This document shows positions 1 through 8,205 of a stretch of DNA of 64,000 nucleotides, piece after piece. This stretch comes from Alphaproteobacteria bacterium (GTDB lineage Bacteria; Pseudomonadota; Alphaproteobacteria; Micropepsales; Micropepsaceae), in NCBI GenBank assembly GCA_016124635.1, contig WGNJ01000011.1, forward strand, positions 1 to 64,000, in the 5' to 3' direction. Position 1 is the stretch's first letter. Every line of letters begins with the position of its first letter. The notes beneath the pieces were generated by a model. That model saw only the letters and a list, made by a program, of their open reading frames with translations. It was not told the origin of the DNA and did not search any database. The translations under genes were made by a program, and so were the position numbers.

Positions 1-120
1 CACGCACAGCGTTTCTGACATCCGATATCTGCAATCTGAACTCTGAAAGGGGGCGCTCGACTTGCATGTGTTAGGCCTGCCGCCAGCGTTCGTTCTGAGC
101 CAGGATCAAACTCTCAAGTT
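1..120 (-). rRNA. rrs: 16S ribosomal RNA gene, 5' end (partial)
   Basis: Read on the minus strand, the segment opens with the canonical small-subunit start AACTTGAGAGTTTGATCCTG and continues through the conserved CTGGCGGCAGGCCTAACAC and GCAAGTCGAGCG blocks, so the gene starts at about 120 and runs out of the window at 1. The match is clear down to about position 50. Beyond that, where alphaproteobacteria usually carry a short GC-rich helix 6 loop followed by GGCAGACGGGTGAG, the sequence instead shows a run of degenerate heptamers. The rest of the gene is outside the window. Confidence 0.93.
14..48 (-). repeat. Five degenerate heptamers inside the 16S V1 / helix 6 region
   Basis: On the plus strand the heptamers are TCTGACA, TCCGATA, TCTGCAA, TCTGAAC and TCTGAAA, back to back with exact 7-base spacing. 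On the rRNA strand the unit is roughly TTTCAGA. They sit where the V1 loop (helix 6) normally closes. Helix 6 insertions are known in some 16S genes, for example Rhizobium tropici, where the insert is removed from mature rRNA. Whether this one is excised cannot be seen. Confidence 0.7.
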
Positions 121-504
121 CAGCTAATAGCTGACAAGCTACCGCCTCCCTAAATCATCCAATCCCTCTCTCATTGTGTTCGTGCTGTCCGAAGACAACA
201 CGCGTTCGCAAAGCAAAACCAAAACTCGCTTGGACCTCAAAGGCGAACCATCCGCGCCCGAAGACGCAAACAATCGCCCGTCCGTCCAAACGAACAGGTT
301 CCTTCTTTAGAAGACACAAATCTCCTCACAACGCCGAGCTCTCACCCGACACGCAATTCGACCGTGCCTTCCGCACAATCAAGAAAGAGAACTGAACAAC
401 CGTTCAGCGATAACAACCGCCAAACCGCCGCCCACATCCCCCTTCCCGGTTCAATAACTTGTCAATGAGCGCATCCAAGCCCGCTTAAGGCCCAGACGAA
501 ACAA
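121..504 (-). promoter_or_regulatory. rRNA operon leader / promoter region, no gene seen
   Basis: This gene-free stretch lies upstream of the 16S gene on the minus strand. A perfect TTGACA reads on the minus strand at 460-465, but no good -10 follows at 16-18 bases, so the exact promoter is not assigned. A minus-strand TTCTCTTTCTTG at about 380-391 resembles an rRNA antitermination boxA, a weak match. A 73-codon plus-strand ORF inside it (174-395) has no ribosome binding site and a composition unlike a protein, so I do not call it. Confidence 0.45.
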
Positions 505-540
505 CGCCGCCGGACGTCGTGTTAAGGACACCCGGCGGCG
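505..540. other. Long GC-rich inverted repeat between rrn and the lipase gene
   Basis: CGCCGCCGG at 505-513 pairs perfectly with CCGGCGGCG at 532-540. An inner GTGT/ACAC pair (519-522 / 528-531) extends the stem after a five-base bulge. Read on the minus strand, the hairpin is followed by TTGTTTCG, so it could act as a terminator insulating the rRNA promoter. On the plus strand it has no T-run. It could instead be part of the 5' region of the downstream plus-strand gene. Confidence 0.4.
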
Positions 541-698
541 TCGAGGAGCGGCTATATATGGGTCTCGATTCGGGATGTCAAACGGGTTTTGTCGGTCTTG
601 AGACAATTTTCCACATCCTCAACCAGCTTGGTAACGATGCGCGACGATTGCAGGCCTTTCCCGGCCCGTCCGACACTATGGATCCAGGCAGGGGCGAG

Positions 699-1613
699 AT
701 GAGCGCACGACCACGTATCGTACTGGCACTCGGCGGCGGCATCGCTCGGGGCTGGGCACATATCGGCGTCATTCGCACGCTGGTACATGCCGGCTATACG
801 CCCGATGTCGTATGCGGCACATCCATCGGTGCCCTCGTGGGCGGCCTCTATGTCGCCGACAAGCTCGACCAATTGGAGATTTGGGCCCGCAGCCTGACGA
901 CACGCAGCATCTTCAGTCTGCTCGATTTCACCTTCCGCGGCTCCGGCCTCTTCGGCGGACATAGATTGGCGAAACTCCTCGAGGACCAGATCGATGCGGT
1001 TTGCTTCGACACGCTGACCCGTCCCTTTGCCGCCGTTGCCACTGAGCTAGAAACGGGCCGAGAAGTTTGGCTGCGCGACGGCAAGCTGATCGATGCGCTA
1101 CGCGCGTCATACGCGCTGCCCGGAATATTCGCGCCGGTAAAATTCAACGATCGCTGGCTGGTCGACGGGGCCCTGGTCAATCCGTGCCCAACGTCGCTCG
1201 CAAGGTCTTATGGCGGCCATGTCGTGATCGCGGTCAGCCTGCACAGCGACATCATCGGCGAGCCTGACGATCGAAAGCCCGACGATGCGCCCCTCCTCAA
1301 TGCGCTTCATGCCGAAGCCCAAGCGTCAAGCGGATGGCTACGGCCCGATCGCATGATCCTGCAGCACCTCTTCGGCCCCGGCAAAGATGGGCCGGCCCTC
1401 AGCACAGTGATGCTGGACGCCCTGAGCATACTGCTCGATCGCGTCTCGCGTGCGCGCCTCGCCGGCGATCCGCCGGACGTTCTTATCGCGCCGCGCACAG
1501 CACCCATCGGTTTGCTCGAGTTCAATCGCGCCGCCGAGACCATCGAACTCGGCGCGACAGCGGCGCGAGAGGCCCTGCCCTACATTCGTCACGCGCTGCA
1601 AAAGCTAGGCTAG
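699..1613 (+). CDS. Patatin-like phospholipase family protein (RssA type)
   Basis: A 304-residue predicted serine lipid acyl hydrolase of the patatin fold. The glycine-rich oxyanion segment GGGIARG is at residues 12-18, the nucleophile elbow GTSIG is at 40-44 with Ser42, and the DGA motif has Asp156, giving the Ser-Asp dyad of the family. No signal peptide is seen, so it should be cytoplasmic or membrane-associated. The frame stays open upstream to 519, but the ATG at 699 is preceded by a purine-rich GGCAGGGGCGAG and starts directly before the conserved domain; the ATG at 678 is an alternative. It converges with the CBS-domain gene, the two stop codons overlapping by four bases. Bacterial RssA-like proteins are poorly characterised and the substrate is unknown. 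Confidence 0.85.
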   Translation: MSARPRIVLALGGGIARGWAHIGVIRTLVHAGYTPDVVCGTSIGALVGGLYVADKLDQLEIWARSLTTRSIFSLLDFTFRGSGLFGGHRLAKLLEDQIDAVCFDTLTRPFAAVATELETGREVWLRDGKLIDALRASYALPGIFAPVKFNDRWLVDGALVNPCPTSLARSYGGHVVIAVSLHSDIIGEPDDRKPDDAPLLNALHAEAQASSGWLRPDRMILQHLFGPGKDGPALSTVMLDALSILLDRVSRARLAGDPPDVLIAPRTAPIGLLEFNRAAETIELGATAAREALPYIRHALQKLG

Positions 1614-2044
1614 CCGGCCTGCGTGATGTACTCACGCATGGCGTGCCGCTCGAGGTCGCTGTCCTCGATCCGCCGCTTCACGACGTCGCCGATCGAGACG
1701 ATCCCAACGAGTCTTCCGCCTTCGACAACCGGAACGTGGCGGAAGCGGCCTCTGGTCATCATCTCCATGAGGCTCTCGGCCGTATCAGTCATTCGGCACG
1801 TCACGACGCCGCGCGTCATGAAGTTCTCGATCGGCATACCCATGGCGGAGGCTCCGTGCTGAGCCAACGCGTTCACGACATCGCGCTCCGAAATAACGCC
1901 GGAAACCTCGCCCCCGGAGCCGACGACAATGGCGGCGCCAATTCGCTTCGACGAGAGCAACGCAACGGTTTGCTGCAGCGTCGCGGCCTGCCGCAGCGTT
2001 TCGACCTGGCTACCTTTGTGTTTCAGAATAACGGCAACGGTCAT
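1610..2044 (-). CDS. Tandem CBS-domain protein
   Basis: A 144-residue protein made almost entirely of two CBS domains (about residues 8-65 and 74-130). Each ends in the typical G-V-I/V-S-x-x-D pattern (GVISERDVV, GIVSIGDVV). CBS pairs bind adenine nucleotides and regulate partner proteins, but no partner is visible here. The start at 2044 is chosen because AAGGAG sits at good distance upstream; the longer frame to 2182 has no support. Stand-alone CBS-pair proteins of this size are common in alphaproteobacteria and mostly unstudied. It is separated from lpxB by about 190 bases without a gene and probably has its own promoter. Confidence 0.85.
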   Translation of the reverse strand: MTVAVILKHKGSQVETLRQAATLQQTVALLSSKRIGAAIVVGSGGEVSGVISERDVVNALAQHGASAMGMPIENFMTRGVVTCRMTDTAESLMEMMTRGRFRHVPVVEGGRLVGIVSIGDVVKRRIEDSDLERHAMREYITQAG

Positions 2045-2215
2045 GAGCGATCTCCTTCGCGGGCGCAGCCATCGCAGCCTGTAGATCGCAAGGAACGGCG
2101 AACCAACAGATGGCAACTCGCCCGTCCGATGAAGCATGCGCCCTTCGCCCACATTGGGCAACCGCCTCGCTTCGCATCGCACAAGACGGCTCAGCGATCG
2201 GTGGCAAGCTTAACG

Positions 2216-2234
2216 ACCGGTTGTAGCAACCGGT
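2216..2234 (-). terminator. Hairpin at the end of lpxB, probable terminator
   Basis: A perfect 8-base inverted repeat, ACCGGTTG (2216-2223) and CAACCGGT (2227-2234), with a 3-base loop begins at the lpxB stop codon on the minus strand. The T-run after it is weak, so termination is inferred mainly from its position at the end of the long rpsB-lpxB gene series. Confidence 0.5.
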
Positions 2235-3445
2235 TAGTTTTGACTGTCTTTCTCCTCGCGCGGTGCAGTTGCCAGTTCAAGAATTGCGCGTGCTGCGCGC
2301 ACGCTCGGTGGTTCGTCACCGAAACCAAGAGCCTTGATTGCCTCGCCCGACGCCACGACTTGAGCCATTCGCGTCGAAGGATTCGTTAGCAGCGAAACCA
2401 GTTCGCGCGAGAGATTTTCGGGCGTGCAATTTTCTTGAACGAACTCCGGTATCGCGCGCCGGTTCAGAATCAAGTTCACCAGCGTGATGTGCGGCGGCAG
2501 CGTCATCAGTTGCCGGGCAATACGTGCGGTGAGCGCGCCGACGCGATAACCGACGACCATCGGTTTCGACGCCAGCGCGAGTTCCGTCGACACGGTGCCT
2601 GACGCCGCGAGCGCCACATCGGAGGCGTCGAAAGCCGCCCATTTTTCCTTCGAGTCTTCGATCACGTGGATGGACGGACGCCATTTGGTGGCTGCCTCAC
2701 GGACTCGTCTCGCGACCGTCGGCACGGTAGGCACGACGACCGCGAGCGGGCCGGTTCGCTCCTCCGTCATCTCGACCGCTTGCCGAAAAATGTCCCAAAG
2801 GTATCGCACTTCACTGACGCGGCTGCCTGGCAGCAGGACCAACAGCTTCTGCGCCTCGGAGATACCGTGGCCGGCGCGGAAGCTTACGCCGACCCCAGGC
2901 GCCGGCGCGCGCTCCACGACCGGATGTCCGACGAACGTCGCCGGCAGACCGTGCTTCTCGAAGAACGGCACTTCAAACGGCAGTAGACAGAGAACGTGGT
3001 CGAAATACTGCGCCATCTTCTGCGCGCGTTTCGGCCGCGAGGCCCACACCTGCGGCGCCACGTAGTTGACGAGCCGCACATCCGGCGCCAGCCGCTTGAT
3101 GCGCCGCGCGACGCGATGAGTGAAATCCGGACTGTCGATCATGACCGCGATGTCCGGCTTCACACGAACCGCGAGGTCCGCTGCTTCGCGCACGCGCCTC
3201 AAGATGCGCGGTATGCGCGGCACCACTTCGCGAAGGCCCATTACGGACGTGTCGTCCAAGCCGAAAAGGCTGTGCAGCCCAGCGGCGCGCATGTGTTCGC
3301 CGCCGACGCCCACGACCCGGACGGGACGATCGGTTATCGACTTGAAGGCTTCAATGATTTGACCGCCGAGCGCATCCCCCGACGGTTCTCCGGCCACCAG
3401 CATGATCGTCAACGGGCCTTGTTCGACTTGAGAAGAATCCGTCAT
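2234..3445 (-). CDS. lpxB: Lipid-A-disaccharide synthase
   Basis: A 403-residue glycosyltransferase (GT19 family, peripheral inner membrane). It joins UDP-2,3-diacylglucosamine to lipid X to form the tetraacyl disaccharide of lipid A. The N-terminus carries the family signature VAGEPSGDALGGQ (about residues 17-29) and the middle carries LLPGSRVSEVRYL, part of the UDP-sugar binding half. The length is normal for LpxB. The ATG overlaps the lpxI stop by four bases (ATGA), so translation is probably coupled. It is the last gene of the envelope cluster and is followed by an inverted repeat. Confidence 0.97.
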   Translation of the reverse strand: MTDSSQVEQGPLTIMLVAGEPSGDALGGQIIEAFKSITDRPVRVVGVGGEHMRAAGLHSLFGLDDTSVMGLREVVPRIPRILRRVREAADLAVRVKPDIAVMIDSPDFTHRVARRIKRLAPDVRLVNYVAPQVWASRPKRAQKMAQYFDHVLCLLPFEVPFFEKHGLPATFVGHPVVERAPAPGVGVSFRAGHGISEAQKLLVLLPGSRVSEVRYLWDIFRQAVEMTEERTGPLAVVVPTVPTVARRVREAATKWRPSIHVIEDSKEKWAAFDASDVALAASGTVSTELALASKPMVVGYRVGALTARIARQLMTLPPHITLVNLILNRRAIPEFVQENCTPENLSRELVSLLTNPSTRMAQVVASGEAIKALGFGDEPPSVRAARAILELATAPREEKDSQN

Positions 3446-4272
3446 GCTGTTGGCGCCTCGACCCCGACGACAAAGAGATCCGCGGCATCGGCGGCCGCAA
3501 CGACCGCATCGACGTCTACGACGACGGTGGCGCCGGCCTCGATAACCAGACCGTCTATTCCTGCAGCAGCAGCCGCGCTGATCGTGCTGAGCCCGATCGC
3601 AGGCGGATCGACATAGCGGATCTGATCAGGCTTCATGGCCTTGGCGAGAACGCCGCCGCGGTTGCCGCGTTGCGCCAGGTCGGCGAGCATTGCATCGGTC
3701 CCGGCCTTGCCCTCGCGCGCCACGACTTCGCCCGCGCGGACGACGACCGCCTGTCCTTCGTCGGTGTGGCCGTGTTCCTTTGCCGCCATCAAGGCCTTGA
3801 GCAAATCGGCTTCGGAGAGGTTGACCGGTTGGCGGCGCGTGAGTGCCCCGCACGGAGCAGCAAGCGAGGGATCGGCATCGAGCGGCGACACGACGCGGAA
3901 TCCAGCGCGTTCAAATTCCTTGGCCATGATCCGATGTAGCGTGTCGTCGCTCCGCCGGAAGGGACCGAAATTCCGGATGAAGAACCAAGCCGCCGTTAGA
4001 TCGGGCCGAAAGCGGATGCGCTCGCCGGGCCGCTCGTACTTCCCAGCGAAAACCACATCGCGGCACTGATGCCGCCGCAAAGCAGCGAAGGCGCGTCCCA
4101 GCTTGCTGACCGGCACGCGTTCAGCCTCCAGATGGTTCGGCACCGCGGATGCGAATTCATCGACAGCCAACACGAAGTTCGGCCGCCCGCGAGCGCGACA
4201 CGCCTCAGCGATGCGTATGGGCAGTTCGCCGCCGCCGGCGACGATACCGAGCTTTTGCAGTGAGTGAGTCAC
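3442..4272 (-). CDS. lpxI: UDP-2,3-diacylglucosamine pyrophosphatase LpxI
   Basis: A 276-residue DUF1009 family protein. LpxI hydrolyses UDP-2,3-diacylglucosamine to lipid X and UMP; it replaces LpxH in alphaproteobacteria and was first characterised in Caulobacter. The N-terminal [17 protein letters not shown] is the family hallmark. The C-terminal half contains the [19 protein letters not shown] segment typical of the catalytic domain. The start is GTG and overlaps the lpxA stop as GTGA. Its place between lpxA and lpxB supplies exactly the step missing between them, so the assignment is firm. Confidence 0.95.
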   Translation of the reverse strand: MTHSLQKLGIVAGGGELPIRIAEACRARGRPNFVLAVDEFASAVPNHLEAERVPVSKLGRAFAALRRHQCRDVVFAGKYERPGERIRFRPDLTAAWFFIRNFGPFRRSDDTLHRIMAKEFERAGFRVVSPLDADPSLAAPCGALTRRQPVNLSEADLLKALMAAKEHGHTDEGQAVVVRAGEVVAREGKAGTDAMLADLAQRGNRGGVLAKAMKPDQIRYVDPPAIGLSTISAAAAAGIDGLVIEAGATVVVDVDAVVAAADAADLFVVGVEAPTA

Positions 4273-5081
4273 GCCGCGTCGTTACGGGTCTCGCGGCTTG
4301 GCATGCACAGCGGGCGATTGCCCCCTGCCCGAATGAAATGAACGATTTCCATCACTTCGGGGTTGTTCTCGAAGAGTTCCGCCACGTCCGCCAGGCGCTC
4401 CTGAAAAGTGCCTTCCTGCGCAAACAGCAAACGATACGCGTTGCGAAGCTCATGGATCTGCTCGCGCGTGAAGTTGCGCCGCTTGAGGCCGACAAGGTTG
4501 AGGCCGGCGAGCCAGGCCCTGTTCCCCATGACCGAGCCGTAGGGAATGAGGTCGCCTTCGAGGCCCGCCATACCGCCGACAAACGCGTGTTTTCCAATGC
4601 GGCTGAATTGATGCACGGCGGCTGCGCCGCCGAGCCAAACATAGTCCTCGACCGTCACGTGACCGCCGATCATTGCGTTGTTGGCGAACACGCAGTTGTC
4701 GCCCACGACGCAGTCATGTGCGACGTGGCTGTCCGCCATGAACATACAGTTGTTGCCGACGCGTGTTTGTGCACCGCCGGCCACCGTCCCCGGATTCATG
4801 GTGACATGTTCACGGATGACATTGTTGTCGCCGATGATGAGTGACGTATCCTCACCCTTGTAGGCGAGGCTCTGCGGCGGCTGTCCGAGCGAGGCGAACG
4901 GATAGACAATTGTGCCTTTTCCGATCGTCGTGCGCCCGTCTACGACGACGTGGTTGACGAGCCGAACGCCCTCATGGAGTTCGACTTTTGGTCCCACGAC
5001 GCAAAACGCGCCAATCTGCACGCTCGGATGAACCTTCGCTTCGGGGTCGACGACGGCAGTCGGGTGAATCTGAGCTTTCAT
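4269..5081 (-). CDS. lpxA: UDP-N-acetylglucosamine O-acyltransferase
   Basis: A 270-residue cytosolic trimeric left-handed beta-helix enzyme that adds the 3-hydroxyacyl chain from ACP to UDP-GlcNAc, the first step of lipid A synthesis. Hexapeptide repeats fill residues 1-190 (for example [20 protein letters not shown]), followed by the helical C-terminal domain. The catalytic histidine is expected at His122 in SHVAHDC. The frame continues upstream into fabZ, but the ATG at 5081 overlaps the fabZ stop by four bases and begins exactly at the first repeat, so the longer version is rejected. Confidence 0.97.
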   Translation of the reverse strand: MKAQIHPTAVVDPEAKVHPSVQIGAFCVVGPKVELHEGVRLVNHVVVDGRTTIGKGTIVYPFASLGQPPQSLAYKGEDTSLIIGDNNVIREHVTMNPGTVAGGAQTRVGNNCMFMADSHVAHDCVVGDNCVFANNAMIGGHVTVEDYVWLGGAAAVHQFSRIGKHAFVGGMAGLEGDLIPYGSVMGNRAWLAGLNLVGLKRRNFTREQIHELRNAYRLLFAQEGTFQERLADVAELFENNPEVMEIVHFIRAGGNRPLCMPSRETRNDAA

Positions 5082-5569
5082 TCGACCGCCTCTGGCTGTG
5101 CGTTCGGTTGGACGATCATGGCGCTGTATTCGGCCTCGGCGCAAAGCTTGCCGTTCACGTACGCCTCGCCGCTGAAACGCCAAACAGGTCCGCGCGAGCG
5201 TAGCACTTTGACGGGAATGATCAGCTGGTCACCCGGCACGACGGGGTGGCGGAAGCGTGCCTTATCGATTGTCATGAAGTAGACGATCTTCTCCATGTTC
5301 GCGCCACCTAGCGAATGAACGACGAGTGCGCCGGCCGCCTGCGCCATCGCCTCGACGATCAACACGCCGGGCATCACCGGATGGCCCGGAAAATGTCCGG
5401 CAAAATAAGGTTCGTTGATGGAGACGCATTTAATGCCCGTGGCGCTGACCTGCGGCACGATGTCGATCAATCTGTCGACCATCAGCATCGGTGCCCGATG
5501 CGGTAGCAACTCCATCAGCCGCTTGACGTCGGCGCTCTCGAGCTCAGTTTTTTCCGCTGCTTGAGACAT
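5078..5569 (-). CDS. fabZ: 3-hydroxyacyl-ACP dehydratase FabZ
   Basis: A 163-residue hot-dog fold dehydratase of type II fatty acid synthesis, converting 3-hydroxyacyl-ACP to trans-2-enoyl-ACP. The motif [13 protein letters not shown] and the active-site block [19 protein letters not shown] are clear, with His59 and Glu73 as the expected catalytic pair. It competes with LpxA for 3-hydroxyacyl-ACP, and the two genes overlap by four bases. The ATG lies 26 bases inside the 3' end of lpxD. This lpxD-fabZ-lpxA order is conserved across proteobacteria. Confidence 0.97.
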   Translation of the reverse strand: MSQAAEKTELESADVKRLMELLPHRAPMLMVDRLIDIVPQVSATGIKCVSINEPYFAGHFPGHPVMPGVLIVEAMAQAAGALVVHSLGGANMEKIVYFMTIDKARFRHPVVPGDQLIIPVKVLRSRGPVWRFSGEAYVNGKLCAEAEYSAMIVQPNAQPEAVE

Positions 5570-6593
5570 TCCTTCTCAGCTTTCCTTTTGCAAAAAGCGA
5601 AAGCGCGCCCATCTCGCGCCGCCATTGTCCAACCGGCTTCGCGGGGAAACCGCCATAGACCTGCCCGCCGGGTAAATTGCCGGTCACGCCGGCCTTGGCT
5701 GCAACCTGCGCGCCAGTGCCGATCTTGACGTGATCCGCGACACCAACCTGGCCGCCCAATACGACGAAATCGCCGAGTTCGATGCTGCCCGACAAGCCGA
5801 CTTCCGAAACGAGGATGCAGTGCCGTCCAACGCGCGTGTTGTGCCCAATTTGCACCAGATTATCAATCTTCGTGCCCTCCCCTATCACCGTATCGGCTAG
5901 CGCTCCTCGATCGATGCAGCAATTCGCCCCGATTTCGACGCCATCCTGGATGATCACCCGGCCCAATTGTGGGATTTTGAAGTGGCCCGATGGCGACCCG
6001 ACGTAGCCGAAGCCGTCCTGCCCAATGCGCGAGCCTGCATGGATGAAGACCCGATCGCCGATCAGCGCGTGGCTGATGGAAACATGCGGCCCAATGAACG
6101 CGCCGTGCCCGATCTGAACGCCGCGCCCGATAACCGCACCTGCGCCGATGACGCAGTCGCGCCCGATTTCGACGTCGGCTCCGATCTGCACGCCGAGCGC
6201 CAAAGTCGAACCCGCACCAATCCGTGCGCTTGGGTCGACAGGCAGCAGCGGGGGCTTGCCCATTGGCCATGTTAGGCTGGCGCCCGGATAGAGTGCGCCG
6301 GCGATCTTCGCGAAGGCGAGGCTCGGTCTGTCGCTAACGAGACGCGCGACACCCTCGGGAGCCGCATCGATCAGCTCGCGTGTCGCAACGACGATCGACG
6401 CGCCCGTGCGTGACAGCGCATTCTTCATTTTAGGGTTGTCGCAGAACGCGAGTTGTCGCGGCCCGGCGTTTTCGAGTGGAGCCACATCGTGCGCCTCTGC
6501 ACCGGTGTCGAGGCCCACCTCGGCACCCGTAAGCTTCACGATCGCCGCGAGTGTCAGCGGTCCGTGGTTATCGAAGAATCGTGGATCAGCCAT
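5544..6593 (-). CDS. lpxD: UDP-3-O-(3-hydroxyacyl)glucosamine N-acyltransferase
   Basis: A 349-residue left-handed beta-helix acyltransferase that adds the second (N-linked) hydroxyacyl chain in lipid A synthesis. The first ~105 residues form the uridine-binding domain, hexapeptide repeats follow from about 120 to 310, and a basic C-terminal helix ends the protein. The catalytic histidine is expected at His251 in [10 protein letters not shown]. Length and domain order match the family. It lies 75 bases downstream of a Skp-like gene and overlaps fabZ by 26 bases, so it is probably part of the same transcript. Confidence 0.96.
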   Translation of the reverse strand: MADPRFFDNHGPLTLAAIVKLTGAEVGLDTGAEAHDVAPLENAGPRQLAFCDNPKMKNALSRTGASIVVATRELIDAAPEGVARLVSDRPSLAFAKIAGALYPGASLTWPMGKPPLLPVDPSARIGAGSTLALGVQIGADVEIGRDCVIGAGAVIGRGVQIGHGAFIGPHVSISHALIGDRVFIHAGSRIGQDGFGYVGSPSGHFKIPQLGRVIIQDGVEIGANCCIDRGALADTVIGEGTKIDNLVQIGHNTRVGRHCILVSEVGLSGSIELGDFVVLGGQVGVADHVKIGTGAQVAAKAGVTGNLPGGQVYGGFPAKPVGQWRREMGALSLFAKGKLRRNVSSSGKN

Positions 6594-6668
6594 GGCGTCA
6601 TACTAAGAAATAAGGACCGGCGCCTAGGGCACCGATCCTCACACAGAAGCATAATTTGCGTGGAATTC

Positions 6669-7373
6669 TTAGTGGCTTGCCGTGGGGCCCGCTTGAGGCT
6701 TGGCCGGCGCCGCGGCCGCCGGTTTCGCCGAGGCGCCGGGTGTTGCGGGTGCTCCGCCGCCCGCCGCCGGTCTTGCCGGCACGGCCACCGGGGTAACGGC
6801 AAGTTTGGGCAAGGCTGTGTTCAGTCGGGCAATCACCGTCGGCGTAATGTCGAGGTCGTTTCGACCCAGCACAACAAGGCCGCGGTCAAGCAACAGATTC
6901 GCTCCCTGCTCGGTCATTAGCTTTTCCAGGATCGGCCCAAGCGCTTGCTCGACCTTCCTCCGGGCCTGCGCGAGACCGGCTTGAATGGACGCCTGACGCT
7001 CCTTGATCTTCTTTTGGAATGCCTGTCTGCGGTCCTCGATCTCTTTGATCTTCCTCTGCCGAACGTCGGGGGCGAGGACGCTTATCTGTTTCTTCAGTGC
7101 CTGCGTGTCCGCCTGGAGCTTTTTGTTTTCTGGTGCGAAGTCAGCCTCCATCTTCTTCACCAGCGCCTTGACCTGCGTGGCCATGTCCTTTCCGACATTC
7201 GACCGCCGCAGCACGGCACTGCGGTCGAGAAATAGGATTTTTGCGGACGGCGCTTTTGGCGATGGAGCAGCAGGCGCCGGCGTTGATGCCGCTGAAGCAG
7301 GCATCACGATCGCCACCGAAGCCATGATGCAGACCGCAAACGCCACGGCAGCATGAATGAAATTTAGTTTCAT
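6669..7373 (-). CDS. OmpH/Skp family periplasmic chaperone, copy 1
   Basis: A 234-residue secreted protein. A signal peptide of about 28 residues ends at PASA. The OmpH/Skp domain (about 42-195) starts with ILFLDRSAVLRRSNVGKDM and contains a long Lys/Gln/Arg-rich coiled coil, as in the tentacles of Skp. The last ~40 residues are low complexity, rich in Ala, Pro and Gly. Skp holds unfolded outer membrane proteins in the periplasm on their way to BamA, encoded just upstream in the series. A second, clearly related copy lies immediately upstream; the two share the DR-x-x-VLR-x-S-x-VGKDM motif and most of the coiled coil. Whether they form mixed trimers is unknown. Confidence 0.88.
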   Translation of the reverse strand: MKLNFIHAAVAFAVCIMASVAIVMPASAASTPAPAAPSPKAPSAKILFLDRSAVLRRSNVGKDMATQVKALVKKMEADFAPENKKLQADTQALKKQISVLAPDVRQRKIKEIEDRRQAFQKKIKERQASIQAGLAQARRKVEQALGPILEKLMTEQGANLLLDRGLVVLGRNDLDITPTVIARLNTALPKLAVTPVAVPARPAAGGGAPATPGASAKPAAAAPAKPQAGPTASH

Positions 7374-7496
7374 TGGTGTCCCCCTGAGCCGTCAACGACT
7401 AGATACGGGGACTTGGCGTGCGAGAGAAATTAAACAAAAGAAAGGGACCGGAACCCTGCGGCTCCGATCCCAATGTCTCTGGCCGCGCCCCTAGAT

Positions 7497-8183
7497 TTAG
7501 TGGCCTGGCGCCGCTGGTGCTGCCGGTTTTGCCGGGGGCTTTGCACCGCCAGCTGGCGCCGCACCAGCCCGCGGCGGAGCCGCGAGCGTTACGACAACCT
7601 TCGGCAACGACGTGTTCAGGCGACCGATGACCGACGCCGTAACATCGAGATCCGTAGCGCCCAGAACGACCAGCCCGCGATCGAGCAGCAGGTTTGCGCC
7701 GCGCTCGACCATAATCTTCTCAAGAATCGGACCGAGCGCTTGTTCGACCTTCGTGCGTGCCTGAGCAAGGCCCGCCTGAATTGATGCTTGACGATCTTGA
7801 ACCTTCTTCTGGAACGCTTGGCGGCGCGATTCGAGCGCTTTGATCTTCGCTTGGCGCACATCCGGCGCAAGCACGGCAGCCTGACTCTGGAGCGCCTGAA
7901 CGTCCTCCTGCAGTTTCTTATTCTCAGGCGCGAAGTCGGCTTCCATCTTCTTAACCAACGCCTCGACCTGCTTTGCCATATCCTTTCCGACGGCCGACTG
8001 GCGCAAAACAGTCGCGCGGTCCAAGAAGAGGATGACGGCGGTGGGCGCCTTTGCGGCAGGCGCCGCCGGCGCAGCCGCCGGACGAGCCGGTGCCGCCGCG
8101 GGCGCCGCATACGCAGTGATGACGGAGGCCGCTGCAAATGCCACAGCGACCGCAGCGGCCCCGAGGGCCTTCGAGATTCTCAT
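7497..8183 (-). CDS. OmpH/Skp family periplasmic chaperone, copy 2
   Basis: A 228-residue paralogue of the neighbouring downstream gene, with a ~26-residue signal peptide ending AYA. A low-complexity Ala/Pro stretch (about 27-47) then precedes the OmpH/Skp domain beginning ILFLDRATVLRQSAVGKDM. The coiled coil contains VKKMEADFAPENKKLQ, which is identical in copy 1. The C-terminal ~30 residues are again Ala/Pro/Gly-rich. It sits 22 bases after bamA, which is the usual position of skp, so this is more likely the ancestral-position copy and the other a tandem duplicate. A 123-base gap separates the two. Confidence 0.9.
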   Translation of the reverse strand: MRISKALGAAAVAVAFAAASVITAYAAPAAAPARPAAAPAAPAAKAPTAVILFLDRATVLRQSAVGKDMAKQVEALVKKMEADFAPENKKLQEDVQALQSQAAVLAPDVRQAKIKALESRRQAFQKKVQDRQASIQAGLAQARTKVEQALGPILEKIMVERGANLLLDRGLVVLGATDLDVTASVIGRLNTSLPKVVVTLAAPPRAGAAPAGGAKPPAKPAAPAAPGH

Positions 8184-8205
8184 TTTTGTAACTCCTGGAG
8201 CGAGA

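Noticed and set aside
174-395. 73-codon plus-strand ORF in the rRNA leader
   Set aside because: No ribosome binding site, biased composition, and it lies in the rRNA promoter/leader region.
391-408. Palindromic GAAC...GTTC near the rRNA leader as a second LexA box
   Set aside because: The arrangement is an inverted repeat with the wrong spacing, not the direct GTTC-N7-GTTC repeat.
1334-2389. 351-codon plus-strand ORF over the lipase 3' end and CBS gene
   Set aside because: Lies in a shadow frame of two supported genes with an unlikely composition.
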